Assembly (NCBI GenBank): GCA_031422195.1
Contig: JANOPZ010000073.1
Coordinates: 1-32,654 of the forward strand
Reading direction: 5' to 3'
Length of the DNA stretch: 32,654 nucleotides
Source: JALOTE01 sp031422195
GTDB lineage: Bacteria; Pseudomonadota; Alphaproteobacteria; Rhizobiales; Rhizobiaceae
The position numbers were made by a program, and so were the translations under genes. The first letter of the stretch is position 1, and the number at the start of each line of letters is the position of its first letter. Shown one piece after another: positions 24,084-32,580 of this stretch. Below the pieces are notes generated by a model, which did not search any database, was not told where the DNA came from, and worked only from the letters and a program-made list of their open reading frames with translations.

Positions 24084-25390
24084 TGGCCCGTATTCTTGAT
24101 ATTGCAAAACGTGTGCACGACCATACGTGGAAACTTGATCCCATTGTCCGATCGCTGATCGACACAGATTTTTATAAACTTTTAATGCTGCAAATGATCT
24201 GGAAAATGCATCCTCATGTTGATGCCACGTTTTCACTGATCAACCGCAAAACCTCAGTGCATTTGGCCGATGAAATCGATATCGGCGAACTGCGCGAGCA
24301 GCTCGATCAAGCGCGGACGCTGACACTTTCCAAGAAAGAACGTATCTGGCTGGCGGGTAACACGTTTTATGGCCGCAGACAGATATTTGAGCCGGAGTTT
24401 TTGGACTGGCTTGCTAACTTCAAACTACCTGACTACGAACTTTCAACCCGCAACGGCCAATTTGAATTGCATTTTCATGGCCGCTGGTGCGAGACGACCA
24501 TGTGGGAAATTCCGGCCCTGGCCATCATCAATGAACTGCGTTCGCGCGACGCCATGCGCGATCTCGGGCCGTTTCAACTTGATGTGCTTTACGCCCGTGC
24601 CAAAGCCAAAATGTGGGAAAAAGTCGAGCGCCTGAAAGTGTTGCCGGATTTGCGCATTTCAGACTTTGGCACCCGTCGCCGCCATTCATTTCTGTGGCAG
24701 CGCTGGTGCGTGCAGGCGCTGGCTGAAGGCATTCCCCATGCCTTTACGGGTACATCCAATGTGCTGCTCGCGATGGATAATGATCTTGAAGCTGTCGGCA
24801 CCAATGCCCACGAACTGCCGATGGTCTATGCGGCATTGGCAGATTCTGATGATGAATTGCGCGCCAGCCCATATAAAGTGCTTTCAGATTGGACCCAGCT
24901 TTATGGCGGCAATTTGCGCATTGTGTTGCCTGATGCCTATGGAACGGCTGCTTTTCTAAAAGCTGCACCGGATTGGGTGGCGGACTGGACAGGTTTCCGC
25001 CCCGATTCCATGCCGCCGATCGAAGGCGGGCAAGCCATCATCGATTGGTGGCGGACGCGTGGCCGCGACCCGCGTGAAAAATTGCTGATTTTTTCAGACG
25101 GTATCGACACCGATTCTATCATTGACACCTACCATCATTTCAATGGCAAAGTGCGGATGGCATTTGGCTGGGGTACCAATCTGACCAATGATTTTATCGG
25201 CTGCGCGCCTGATAAAAACGAGCAGCTCAAACCCATTAGCCTTGTCTGCAAAGTAACAAAAGCTAACGGAAGAAATGCAGTGAAGCTGTCAGATAATCCC
25301 GAAAAGGCGACCGGCGACGCGGGCGAAATCCAGCGGTATTTGCAGGTGTTTGGCGACAAAGCCCGTAAGCCACAACCGGTTTTAGTGTAA
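24083..25390 (+). CDS. pncB: Nicotinate phosphoribosyltransferase
   Basis: This is the second salvage enzyme, making nicotinate mononucleotide from nicotinate and PRPP. The 435-residue length fits the bacterial PncB group. Motifs include D-T-D-F-Y-K-L-L-M-L-Q near the start, D-F-G-T-R-R-R-H-S and G-T-S-N-V-L-L-A, and I-F-S-D-G-I-D in the C-terminal half. The ATG at 24083 was chosen over a GTG one codon earlier because TGATG overlap with pncA is typical and AAGGGGGC precedes it. Its stop shares a base with the dut ATG (TAATG). Confidence 0.96.
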   Translation: MARILDIAKRVHDHTWKLDPIVRSLIDTDFYKLLMLQMIWKMHPHVDATFSLINRKTSVHLADEIDIGELREQLDQARTLTLSKKERIWLAGNTFYGRRQIFEPEFLDWLANFKLPDYELSTRNGQFELHFHGRWCETTMWEIPALAIINELRSRDAMRDLGPFQLDVLYARAKAKMWEKVERLKVLPDLRISDFGTRRRHSFLWQRWCVQALAEGIPHAFTGTSNVLLAMDNDLEAVGTNAHELPMVYAALADSDDELRASPYKVLSDWTQLYGGNLRIVLPDAYGTAAFLKAAPDWVADWTGFRPDSMPPIEGGQAIIDWWRTRGRDPREKLLIFSDGIDTDSIIDTYHHFNGKVRMAFGWGTNLTNDFIGCAPDKNEQLKPISLVCKVTKANGRNAVKLSDNPEKATGDAGEIQRYLQVFGDKARKPQPVLV

Positions 25391-25836
25391 TGGCTTTCGT
25401 TCAAATCTTACGTCTGCCGCATAATCAAGACTTGGCCTTGCCCGGCTATGAAACAGTTGGTGCTGCGGGCATGGATTTACGCGCCGCTGTCGATGAACCC
25501 GTCATACTCATGCCCGGTGCGCGCGCAGCCATTCCAACTGGTTTGGCTTTCGCGGTTCAGCAAGGGTTTGAAGCCCAAATTCGCCCGCGTTCTGGTTTGG
25601 CGCTGAAACACGGTGTAACTTGCCTTAATAGCCCCGGCACAATTGATTCAGATTACCGCGGCGAGGTCAAAGTGATTTTGATCAATTTAGGGCAAGAACT
25701 ATTTATAATTCAGCGCGGCGAACGCATAGCACAAATGGTAATCGCACCCGTGGTTCAAGCCGAAGTGCTGGAGGTTGAAACCCTTGATGTCACCGCGCGC
25801 GGGGCAGGCGGCTTTGGTTCAACAGGTTTGAAATAA
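25390..25836 (+). CDS. dut: dUTP diphosphatase
   Basis: This enzyme breaks down dUTP to dUMP, keeping uracil out of DNA and feeding dTMP synthesis. The 148-residue trimeric-type protein shows all five motifs: A-G-M-D-L-R-A-A, P-R-S-G-L-A, N-S-P-G-T-I-D-S-D-Y-R-G-E-V, R-I-A-Q-M-V-I-A-P and the C-terminal R-G-A-G-G-F-G-S-T-G. The ATG overlaps the pncB stop (TAATG), and its own stop overlaps the next ATG the same way. Confidence 0.97.
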   Translation: MAFVQILRLPHNQDLALPGYETVGAAGMDLRAAVDEPVILMPGARAAIPTGLAFAVQQGFEAQIRPRSGLALKHGVTCLNSPGTIDSDYRGEVKVILINLGQELFIIQRGERIAQMVIAPVVQAEVLEVETLDVTARGAGGFGSTGLK

Positions 25837-26846
25837 TGCGCATTTCAGTCACCGATATGCATACCGGCGGCGAACCGGTTCGCATTATTGATGCACGAGA
25901 TGAAAGAACCGGCTGGCCAGAGCCGCAAGGCAATTCCATTCTTGAAAAACGCGCCTTTGCCAAAGCCCATCAAGACCACTATCGCAAATTTTTGATGTTC
26001 GAGCCGCGCGGTCACTACGACATGTATGGCGCATTGATTGTCTCGCCGACTTTGCCGGGTGCCGACTTTGGCGTCTTGTTTATGCACAATGAAGGTTGGT
26101 CAACGATGTGCGGCCATGCCGTGATTGCACTTGGCCGTTATGCGGTCGACCAAGGCTGGGTGAAAAGAGTGGAGCCATTCACCAGAGTTGCCATTGAATG
26201 TCCGTGCGGGCTGGTGGTGGCAGAAGTTCATGTCAATGACGGTAAATCAGGCGCGGTGTCCTTCGAAAGCGTTCCTGCGTTTTTGTTTGCCGCCAACCAG
26301 AGCATTGCCTTGCCAAACTATGGTTTGGTCAAATTCGACATAGCTTATGGCGGCGCATTTTATGCCATCGCAGAAGCTGGCCAGTTTGGGCTGAAATTTG
26401 GCCGTGATCCGGTCCGGCACTTTGTCGACGCTGCAGACAATCTCACCCAAGCGGTGAAGAATGCACACCCACTTTCGCATCCTGAAAGCGCTGATCTCGC
26501 ATTTCTCTATGGATCAATTATTACAGATGGCGGAAACGGGAAACACACTCCAACACGCAATATCTGTGTGTTTGCTGACCGCGAGGTTGACCGCTCGCCC
26601 ACCGGTTCCGGCGTTACGGCAAGGCTGGCAGCAATGCGGGCAAAAGATATATTGAGCACCCTTGGTCAATTAACATTCGAGAGTGTCACAGGCTCAAAAT
26701 TTACAGGCGAGATTACTGGCGTCGTTGCGCACTATCCGGTTCCAGCCATTCGCGCCAAGGTTGCAGGTTCTGCCTATTATTCTGGCAAAGCCGTGTTTGA
26801 ATTGGAAGACGGCGATCCGCTCGGTGGCGGATTTTTGGTTCGTTAA
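25836..26846 (+). CDS. trans-3-hydroxy-L-proline dehydratase (proline racemase superfamily)
   Basis: The 336-residue product is in the proline racemase superfamily. Racemases use two cysteines. Here the first is kept, Cys92 in M-C-G-H, but the second position is threonine, Thr256 in D-R-S-P-T-G-S-G-V. A Thr there is the mark of trans-3-hydroxy-L-proline dehydratase (EC 4.2.1.77), so racemase activity is unlikely. Downstream genes for pyrroline-2-carboxylate use are not seen in this window. The ATG overlaps the dut stop (TAATG), making it the fourth gene of this tight run. A terminator follows. Confidence 0.88.
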   Translation: MRISVTDMHTGGEPVRIIDARDERTGWPEPQGNSILEKRAFAKAHQDHYRKFLMFEPRGHYDMYGALIVSPTLPGADFGVLFMHNEGWSTMCGHAVIALGRYAVDQGWVKRVEPFTRVAIECPCGLVVAEVHVNDGKSGAVSFESVPAFLFAANQSIALPNYGLVKFDIAYGGAFYAIAEAGQFGLKFGRDPVRHFVDAADNLTQAVKNAHPLSHPESADLAFLYGSIITDGGNGKHTPTRNICVFADREVDRSPTGSGVTARLAAMRAKDILSTLGQLTFESVTGSKFTGEITGVVAHYPVPAIRAKVAGSAYYSGKAVFELEDGDPLGGGFLVR

Positions 26847-26858
26847 CACTCAAAAGCC

Positions 26859-26888
26859 AAAAGCCGCCGTGTCACCACAGCGGCTTTT
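26859..26888. terminator. Bidirectional terminator between the dehydratase gene and typA
   Basis: AAAAGCCGC at 26859-26867 pairs with GCGGCTTTT at 26880-26888, with a further GTG/CAC pairing inside the loop. The symmetrical A and T ends suit both strands, and it lies between convergent gene ends at 26846 and 26910. Confidence 0.8.
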
Positions 26889-26909
26889 CCAATTTCAAAC
26901 AACCAGCTC

Positions 26910-28736
26910 TTACAGCCCGTCTTCTTTTTTCGCTGCTTTTTTACGGTCGTTAAAGTCGAGGTAGCGCTTGCGAAGGCGAATTGATTTTGGCGTTACTTCT
27001 ACCAATTCGTCATTGTCGATATAGGCAATCGCCTGCTCCAGGCTCATCCGGATTGGCGGTGTCAATGACACGGCTTCGTCTTTGCCCGAAGCGCGCATAT
27101 TCGTGAGCTTTTTGCCTTTAACCGGGTTCACGTCCAAGTCGTTGTCTCTGGAGTGCTCGCCCACGATCATGCCTTCATAGACGGGCTCTTGCGGGATAAC
27201 GAAGATTTTGCCGCGGTCTTCAAGGTTGAACAAGGCAAATGCCACAGCAACGCCGCTTTCAGTGGAAATCAGCACACCGGCGCGGCGACCCATGATAGGT
27301 CCTTTGAACGGGGTCCAATCGTGGAAAACACGGTTGAGAACACCGGTGCCACGGGTGTCTGTCAGAAATTCGCCGTGATAGCCGATCAGGCCGCGTGACG
27401 GCACATTGGCAATAATACGGGTTTTGCCAACGCCAGACGGCTTCATTTCAAGAAGGTCGCCTTTGCGCGGGCCGGTGATTTTTTCAATCACAGAACCGGT
27501 GTATTCATCATCAACGTCAATCGTAACCTCTTCGACCGGCTCCATACGCACGCCGTCTTTTTCTATGTAAATCACGCGCGGGCGCGAGACCGACAATTCA
27601 AAGCCCTCACGGCGCATATTTTCGATAAGCACGCCCATTTGCAATTCGCCGCGGCCCGACACCTCATAGGCTTCGCCGCCCGGTGTATCGCGCACTTGAA
27701 TGGCGACATTTGATTCAGCTTCTTTCATCAAACGGTCGCGAATGACGCGGGTCTGAACTTTTGAGCCTTCACGGCCGGCCAACGGTGAATCGTTAATGCC
27801 GAAGGTGACAGTGATGGTCGGCGGGTCAATCGGTTGGGCTGGAATGGCGTCAGTTACGGTCAAGCCGCATAATGTATCGGCAACAGTGGCTTTGGTCATG
27901 CCGGTGATCGACACAATGTCGCCAGCCTCACCAAACTCAATGGCGTGCTGCGACAGGCCGCGGAATGCGAGGACTTTTGTGATGCGGAAGTTTTCAATCA
28001 GCGTATTATCACGCGCCAAAACTTTGATCTGCTCACCCACTTTTGCCCGGCCTGATTCAATACGGCCGGTCAAAATACGGCCGAGGAATGGATCGGCTGA
28101 CAGCGTTGTTGCCAGCATCCGGAACGGTTCTTCGGCAGCTGCAACCTGTTGTGGCGTATGAACATGGCTGACCACCAAATCAAACATCGCATCCAAATTC
28201 TCGCGGCGGCCATCCAGTGACGTATCGGCCCAGCCTGAACGGCCGGAGGCGTAAAGCACTGGAAAATCGAGTTGCTCGTCATTGGCACCAAGATTGGCAA
28301 ACATATCAAATACGTCGTTGAGCGCCCGGTCAGGGTCAGCGTCAGGTTTGTCGACCTTGTTCAACACCACAATCGGGCGAAGGCCGAGGCGCAGAGCCTT
28401 TGCGGTCACAAATTTTGTTTGTGGCATTGGGCCTTCAGCGGCATCAACCAGCAGAACAACGCCATCCACCATTGACAAAATACGCTCAACTTCTCCGCCA
28501 AAGTCAGCATGGCCCGGCGTATCAACAATGTTAACGCGAATGCCCTTCCACTCAACCGAGGTGCACTTGGCAAGAATGGTAATGCCGCGCTCGCGCTCAA
28601 GGTCGTTTGAATCCATTGCGCGCTCGGCAACTGTTTGGTTGTCGCGGAAAGCGCCGGATTGTTTCAAGAGCTGGTCAACCAAAGTTGTTTTGCCGTGGTC
28701 AACGTGAGCGATAATGGCTATATTGCGAAGGTCCAT
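26910..28736 (-). CDS. typA: Ribosome-associated GTPase TypA/BipA
   Basis: This is an EF-G-like translational GTPase that binds the ribosome and helps stress and low-temperature growth in studied bacteria. The 608-residue length fits. GTPase motifs are A-H-V-D-H-G-K-T-T-L at residues 10-19, D-T-P-G-H-A-D-F and N-K-V-D-K-P-D-A, followed by domains II, III/V and the BipA-specific C-terminus. AGGAGG lies just before the ATG on its strand. Confidence 0.97.
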   Translation of the reverse strand: MDLRNIAIIAHVDHGKTTLVDQLLKQSGAFRDNQTVAERAMDSNDLERERGITILAKCTSVEWKGIRVNIVDTPGHADFGGEVERILSMVDGVVLLVDAAEGPMPQTKFVTAKALRLGLRPIVVLNKVDKPDADPDRALNDVFDMFANLGANDEQLDFPVLYASGRSGWADTSLDGRRENLDAMFDLVVSHVHTPQQVAAAEEPFRMLATTLSADPFLGRILTGRIESGRAKVGEQIKVLARDNTLIENFRITKVLAFRGLSQHAIEFGEAGDIVSITGMTKATVADTLCGLTVTDAIPAQPIDPPTITVTFGINDSPLAGREGSKVQTRVIRDRLMKEAESNVAIQVRDTPGGEAYEVSGRGELQMGVLIENMRREGFELSVSRPRVIYIEKDGVRMEPVEEVTIDVDDEYTGSVIEKITGPRKGDLLEMKPSGVGKTRIIANVPSRGLIGYHGEFLTDTRGTGVLNRVFHDWTPFKGPIMGRRAGVLISTESGVAVAFALFNLEDRGKIFVIPQEPVYEGMIVGEHSRDNDLDVNPVKGKKLTNMRASGKDEAVSLTPPIRMSLEQAIAYIDNDELVEVTPKSIRLRKRYLDFNDRKKAAKKEDGL

Positions 28737-28873
28737 TTATGGGCCTCCTTTCAAAATATGTTTTGTTGTTGGTGTGCGACATTGGGAGTTGACGCGGGCG
28801 TTAGTGGATTATGGCGAGAAACGCCAGCCTTGATTGCACGATTGCTTCAGTCAACCGGATTAAACTTTCGAAT

Positions 28874-28900
28874 AAAGCCGGAACATCGCTGCCCCGGCTT
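28874..28900 (-). terminator. Possible terminator after the DEAD-box gene
   Basis: A 7-bp stem (AAGCCGG with CCGGCTT) with a 12-nt loop ends in CTTTATT on the - strand. It lies about 22 bases after the helicase stop. The T-tract is short and broken, so this is a weak call. Confidence 0.45.
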
Positions 28901-28922
28901 CAAATTCAGTCAAACAGGAAAA

Positions 28923-30413
28923 TTATGCGGCCTGTGTTGGACGGGCAGCCTTAAAGCCGGGCTTTTTCCGGCGTTGTCCTTTGAAGGCCGGTTTGCCATT
29001 GGGCGCACCATCTTTCGAAAAATGCGCGCGGGGCGCATTGGCCGGATGTGCACCGGCACGTTGCGGGCGGGGAGCACGATGAGCGCGTGCAGCTTCGCCG
29101 GTTGCGTCACCCTCTTGCGGCACAGCAACAAAACCGTCCTGACGGCGCACGTTCTTTACGCCATCACGGTGACCACCAAAACCTGATGGGCGGGGCGCAC
29201 GTTCCGGGCGTTTGTCTTCACGCGGCAGTGCATTTTTCTCGCCGCTAACCACCTTGAGTGCAACGCCGGTTAGGCGCTCAATGGCACGCAGCAAATGCGT
29301 TTCGTCGCTTGCACAAAATGCATGTGCGATACCTGAGGCACCGGCGCGCGCGGTGCGGCCAATCCGGTGCACGTAGTTTTCAGGCACGTCGGGCAGATCG
29401 TAGTTGTAAACATGACTTACGCCCGGAATGTCAATTCCGCGCGCCGCCACATCGGTTGCAACAAGCACTTTCACCACACCATCCCGGAATGCCTTGATGG
29501 CGCGGTCACGCTGGCTTTGGCTTTTATTGCCATGAATGGATTCGGCTTTGTAACCGGCATCGAGCAGCACTTTGAGAATTTTCTCTGCGCCATGTTTGGT
29601 GCGTGAAAACACCAATGACAAATCATCTGTGCCCATGCCGAGCAATTCTTTGAGTTTTGCAGCTTTGTCTTTTTGCGCAACAAAATGAATATGTTGCGAA
29701 ACCTTATCCGCCGTACGGCCGGATGGGTTCACCTCAACGCGCACAGGATTGTGCAAATAGGCAGTTGAAAGCTCAGCAATTTCTTTCGGCATGGTGGCCG
29801 AAAACAGCATGGTCTGGCGCTCTTTTGGCAAATGCTTGGCGATTTTTTTCAGGGGAATGATAAAACCAAGATCAAGCATTTGGTCCGCTTCATCGAGCAC
29901 CAAAAACTTGGCTTGATCCAAACGGACCGCTTTACGCTCAATCAAATCGAGCAAACGGCCAGGAGTTGCCACCAAAACGTCGACGCCACGAAACAGATTG
30001 TTAATCTGCACATTGATTGATGCACCGCCAACGGCAGTAACAACTTTCAAAGGTGTCCGTTTCACAAAGGTTTTGAGAACTTCGGCGATCTGGTTCACAA
30101 GTTCGCGCGTCGGGGCCAAAATAAGCGAACGTGTGATTTTTGGCATGGGCGCAACGCGGTTGTTAAACAAATGTTCAATCAATGGCAGGCCGAATGCGGC
30201 CGTTTTGCCAGTGCCGGTCTGCGCCAAGCCCATTAAATCACGGCCCGATAAAACATGCGGGATAGCTTTGGCTTGAATTGGCGTTGGTGTTTCAAAGCCA
30301 AGCTGCTCCAGCGTTTTAAGAATGGCAGGCGACAGGCCGAGATCAGCAAAACCGCCGGTCGAAACGGGAGCGTCAGGAGTTGAGGTAGAATTTTCCAAAA
30401 TAAAGTCTTTCAT
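28923..30413 (-). CDS. DEAD-box RNA helicase, RhlE-like
   Basis: This ATP-dependent RNA helicase has all core motifs: Q-T-G-T-G-K-T (motif I), P-T-R-E-L (Ia), T-P-G-R-L (Ib), D-E-A-D (II), S-A-T (III), a D-V-A-A-R-G-I-D region (V) and H-R-I-G-R-T-A-R-A-G (VI). A basic, Arg/Pro/Ala-rich tail of about 100 residues follows, typical of RhlE-type helicases in ribosome assembly and RNA decay. The ATG at 30413 (M-K-D-F-I-L-E-N) was chosen over an in-frame start 81 codons earlier, whose leader looks non-coding. The Shine-Dalgarno is weak. It is 496 residues long. Confidence 0.93.
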   Translation of the reverse strand: MKDFILENSTSTPDAPVSTGGFADLGLSPAILKTLEQLGFETPTPIQAKAIPHVLSGRDLMGLAQTGTGKTAAFGLPLIEHLFNNRVAPMPKITRSLILAPTRELVNQIAEVLKTFVKRTPLKVVTAVGGASINVQINNLFRGVDVLVATPGRLLDLIERKAVRLDQAKFLVLDEADQMLDLGFIIPLKKIAKHLPKERQTMLFSATMPKEIAELSTAYLHNPVRVEVNPSGRTADKVSQHIHFVAQKDKAAKLKELLGMGTDDLSLVFSRTKHGAEKILKVLLDAGYKAESIHGNKSQSQRDRAIKAFRDGVVKVLVATDVAARGIDIPGVSHVYNYDLPDVPENYVHRIGRTARAGASGIAHAFCASDETHLLRAIERLTGVALKVVSGEKNALPREDKRPERAPRPSGFGGHRDGVKNVRRQDGFVAVPQEGDATGEAARAHRAPRPQRAGAHPANAPRAHFSKDGAPNGKPAFKGQRRKKPGFKAARPTQAA

Positions 30414-30832
30414 TTGCGCAAGCAGTGATGCGGCGCGGGTAAAGGAACCGGCCTTTGCTGTGCTGAACGCATGGCAAAGCCGGAATACGGGTTGGCCAGC
30501 ACAAGCAACGCAATGAAATGCGCGAATGTGCCTGAAGCACCCCGCGTGAAATGGGAACTTGTTTAAAGTCGCCCTGCTAAAAGCTCGAGGGCTTTGCCGC
30601 CTTGCCGGTTCATCAGTGGATGAAGGCTGGCTGCTCACGCGGCAGCCAAGGGGCATATGAGTGCGCTATGAGCGAATTGGTCTGCAAAGTCAAATCAATG
30701 AGCTATGCAAACTGTGCAGGGGAGCTGTGCGGGTCAAGGCCAGGCAATAATCCCGCATTGTTTGCAATTCTTGCACCCCTGCCAATTAGAGAATTGCAAA
30801 AGCCCCTGCTGGCAAACTATTGGCTAACCATC
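30414..30832. other. Divergent intergenic region between the helicase and LysE genes
   Basis: No gene is supported in these roughly 420 bases. Open frames here are N-terminal extensions of the two flanking genes and lack family similarity. One imperfect inverted repeat is present, CCGGCcTTTGC at 30448-30458 and GCAAAGCCGG at 30474-30483 with one bulged base, which would lie in the helicase 5' untranslated region. No promoter with good spacing was found. Confidence 0.5.
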
Positions 30833-31453
30833 ATGACAATTACACTTTCAGGCTTTATCACTTACGCTTTAGCCCTTGGCGTTGCCGCTGCCATACCCGG
30901 CCCCGGTATCACAGCATTGGTGGCGCGCGCCCTTGGCTCGGGCTTCATGGCCAGCTTTTGGATGTCAATTGGCCTCATTCTTGGTGACCTGACCTATCTG
31001 ATTGCGGTGCTTTTTGGCCTTGCTGTTTTGGCGCAAACTTTTGGCGTCGCGTTTCTTATTATTAAATGGCTTGGTGTTGCCTACCTGATGTGGCTGGCAT
31101 GGAATTTATGGACAACCGGCATCATGGGCCAAAACGTTCAAGCGGAGCAAAAACAGGAAAATGCTTTTTCATCGGCTTTGGCTGGTTGGACGCTGACGCT
31201 GGGCAACCCCAAAACGATGATTTTTTATCTCGCCATTGCGCCAACAATTATCCATCTGGATCAAGTGACATTGGTGGATGGCTTTGCGCTTGTGGGTATA
31301 ACAGCGATTGTTTTGCTCGTTGTTATCATTCCTTATTTGATTTTAGCCGCAAAAGCGCGCGGGCTGTTTGCCAAACCGAAGGCACTCAAAATCATCAATC
31401 GCACGGCAGCGGGTTTTCTCGGTGGCGCGGCGTTGGCGATTGCACTCAGGTAA
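30833..31453 (+). CDS. LysE family translocator
   Basis: This 206-residue membrane protein has about six hydrophobic segments and the LysE/RhtB pattern near the N-terminus, A-A-I-P-G-P-G-I-T-A-L-V-A-R. It also has a central G-N-P-K-T-M-I-F-Y motif. The family exports amino acids or similar small molecules; the substrate is not clear from sequence. The ATG at 30833 starts the protein at the first membrane helix; an upstream in-frame start would add an unlikely 77-residue leader. No strong Shine-Dalgarno is seen. It is followed by cysK, 140 bases later. Confidence 0.88.
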   Translation: MTITLSGFITYALALGVAAAIPGPGITALVARALGSGFMASFWMSIGLILGDLTYLIAVLFGLAVLAQTFGVAFLIIKWLGVAYLMWLAWNLWTTGIMGQNVQAEQKQENAFSSALAGWTLTLGNPKTMIFYLAIAPTIIHLDQVTLVDGFALVGITAIVLLVVIIPYLILAAKARGLFAKPKALKIINRTAAGFLGGAALAIALR

Positions 31454-31593
31454 AAACAAAACTTTATTCTTGCAAAAACAGCTTTGTTAAAATCTGTTTG
31501 CGCAGCGTTAGCTAATCCTGCGCCAATGGTACTCGCATTTTGCGTCGCCCGTGTTTATATTAAATCCATAATTCAAAACACGGATGACATCTC

Positions 31594-32568
31594 ATGACCG
31601 CGCGCAAACTTGGACACGGCAAAATTTACGCCTCAATTCTTGATACAGTCGGCAACACGCCGATTGTTCGGCTCGATAAATTTGCACGCGAAAAAGGCAT
31701 AGTTGCTACTCTCACTGGCAAGATGGAGTTTTTCAACCCAACCCATTCGGTTAAAGACCGCATCGGCGTTGCGATGATCGAAGCGCTGGAAGCCGAAGGC
31801 AAAATTCAGCCCGGCGTTAACACACTTGTAGAGCCCACTTCCGGCAACACTGGTATTGGCCTTGCGTTTGCCGCCGCCGCCAAAGGCTATCGCCTTATAC
31901 TCACTATGCCAGAAACCATGAGTATTGAGCGCCGCAAAATGTTGGCCATTATGGGTGCTGAACTGGTGCTCACTGAAGGCCCAAAAGGCATGAAGGGTGC
32001 GATCGCCAAAGCAACGGAAATTGCGGCTGAAATTCCAGGCGCGGTAATACCGCAGCAGTTTGAAAATGCTGCCAACCCGCAGATTCACCGTGTCACCACA
32101 GCCGAAGAAATCTGGAATGACACCGATGGTAAGATTGATATTTTAATATCCGGCATTGGCACAGGCGGCACCATCACCGGCATTGGCGAAGTCTTAAAAG
32201 CCCGCCGTCCAAGCATGCAAATCATTGCGGTTGAGCCTGAGGCATCGCCAGTTTTATCGGGCGGTGCCCCCGGCCCGCATAAAATTCAAGGTATTGGTGC
32301 AGGTTTTGCGCCTGCTGTTCTTAATACCCATATTTATGATGAAATCGTGCAGGTTGGTAATGATGCTGCGTTCGAAAACGCGCGCCTCATTGCCCGTCTC
32401 GAGGGTATTCCGGTCGGCATTTCGTCAGGCGCGGCTTTGCATGCTGCAACCATCATCGGCTCTCGGCCTGAAAACAAAGGCAAATTGATTGTAGTGATTT
32501 TGGCATCATTTGCCGAACGCTATTTATCGTCGGCTTTGTTTGACGGCATTAATGTGGCGGGCGCTTAA
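31594..32568 (+). CDS. cysK: Cysteine synthase (O-acetylserine sulfhydrylase)
   Basis: This PLP enzyme makes L-cysteine from O-acetylserine and sulfide. The 324-residue product shows the PLP lysine Lys54 in H-S-V-K-D-R, the substrate loop T-S-G-N-T-G, the phosphate-binding G-T-G-G-T-I-T-G, and a C-terminal G-I-S-S-G-A-A-L. One position differs from the common form: N-P-T-H-S-V-K rather than N-P-L/G-x-S-V-K. The ATG at 31594 lacks a strong Shine-Dalgarno. Its usual partner cysE is not in the window. A tandem hairpin repeat begins 12 bases after the stop. Confidence 0.95.
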   Translation: MTARKLGHGKIYASILDTVGNTPIVRLDKFAREKGIVATLTGKMEFFNPTHSVKDRIGVAMIEALEAEGKIQPGVNTLVEPTSGNTGIGLAFAAAAKGYRLILTMPETMSIERRKMLAIMGAELVLTEGPKGMKGAIAKATEIAAEIPGAVIPQQFENAANPQIHRVTTAEEIWNDTDGKIDILISGIGTGGTITGIGEVLKARRPSMQIIAVEPEASPVLSGGAPGPHKIQGIGAGFAPAVLNTHIYDEIVQVGNDAAFENARLIARLEGIPVGISSGAALHAATIIGSRPENKGKLIVVILASFAERYLSSALFDGINVAGA

Positions 32569-32580
32569 GCACCCCCGTTT

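Noticed and set aside
28635..29186. 183-codon open frame on the + strand over the typA/helicase gap
   Set aside because: It overlaps the ends of two clear - strand genes and has no family motifs.
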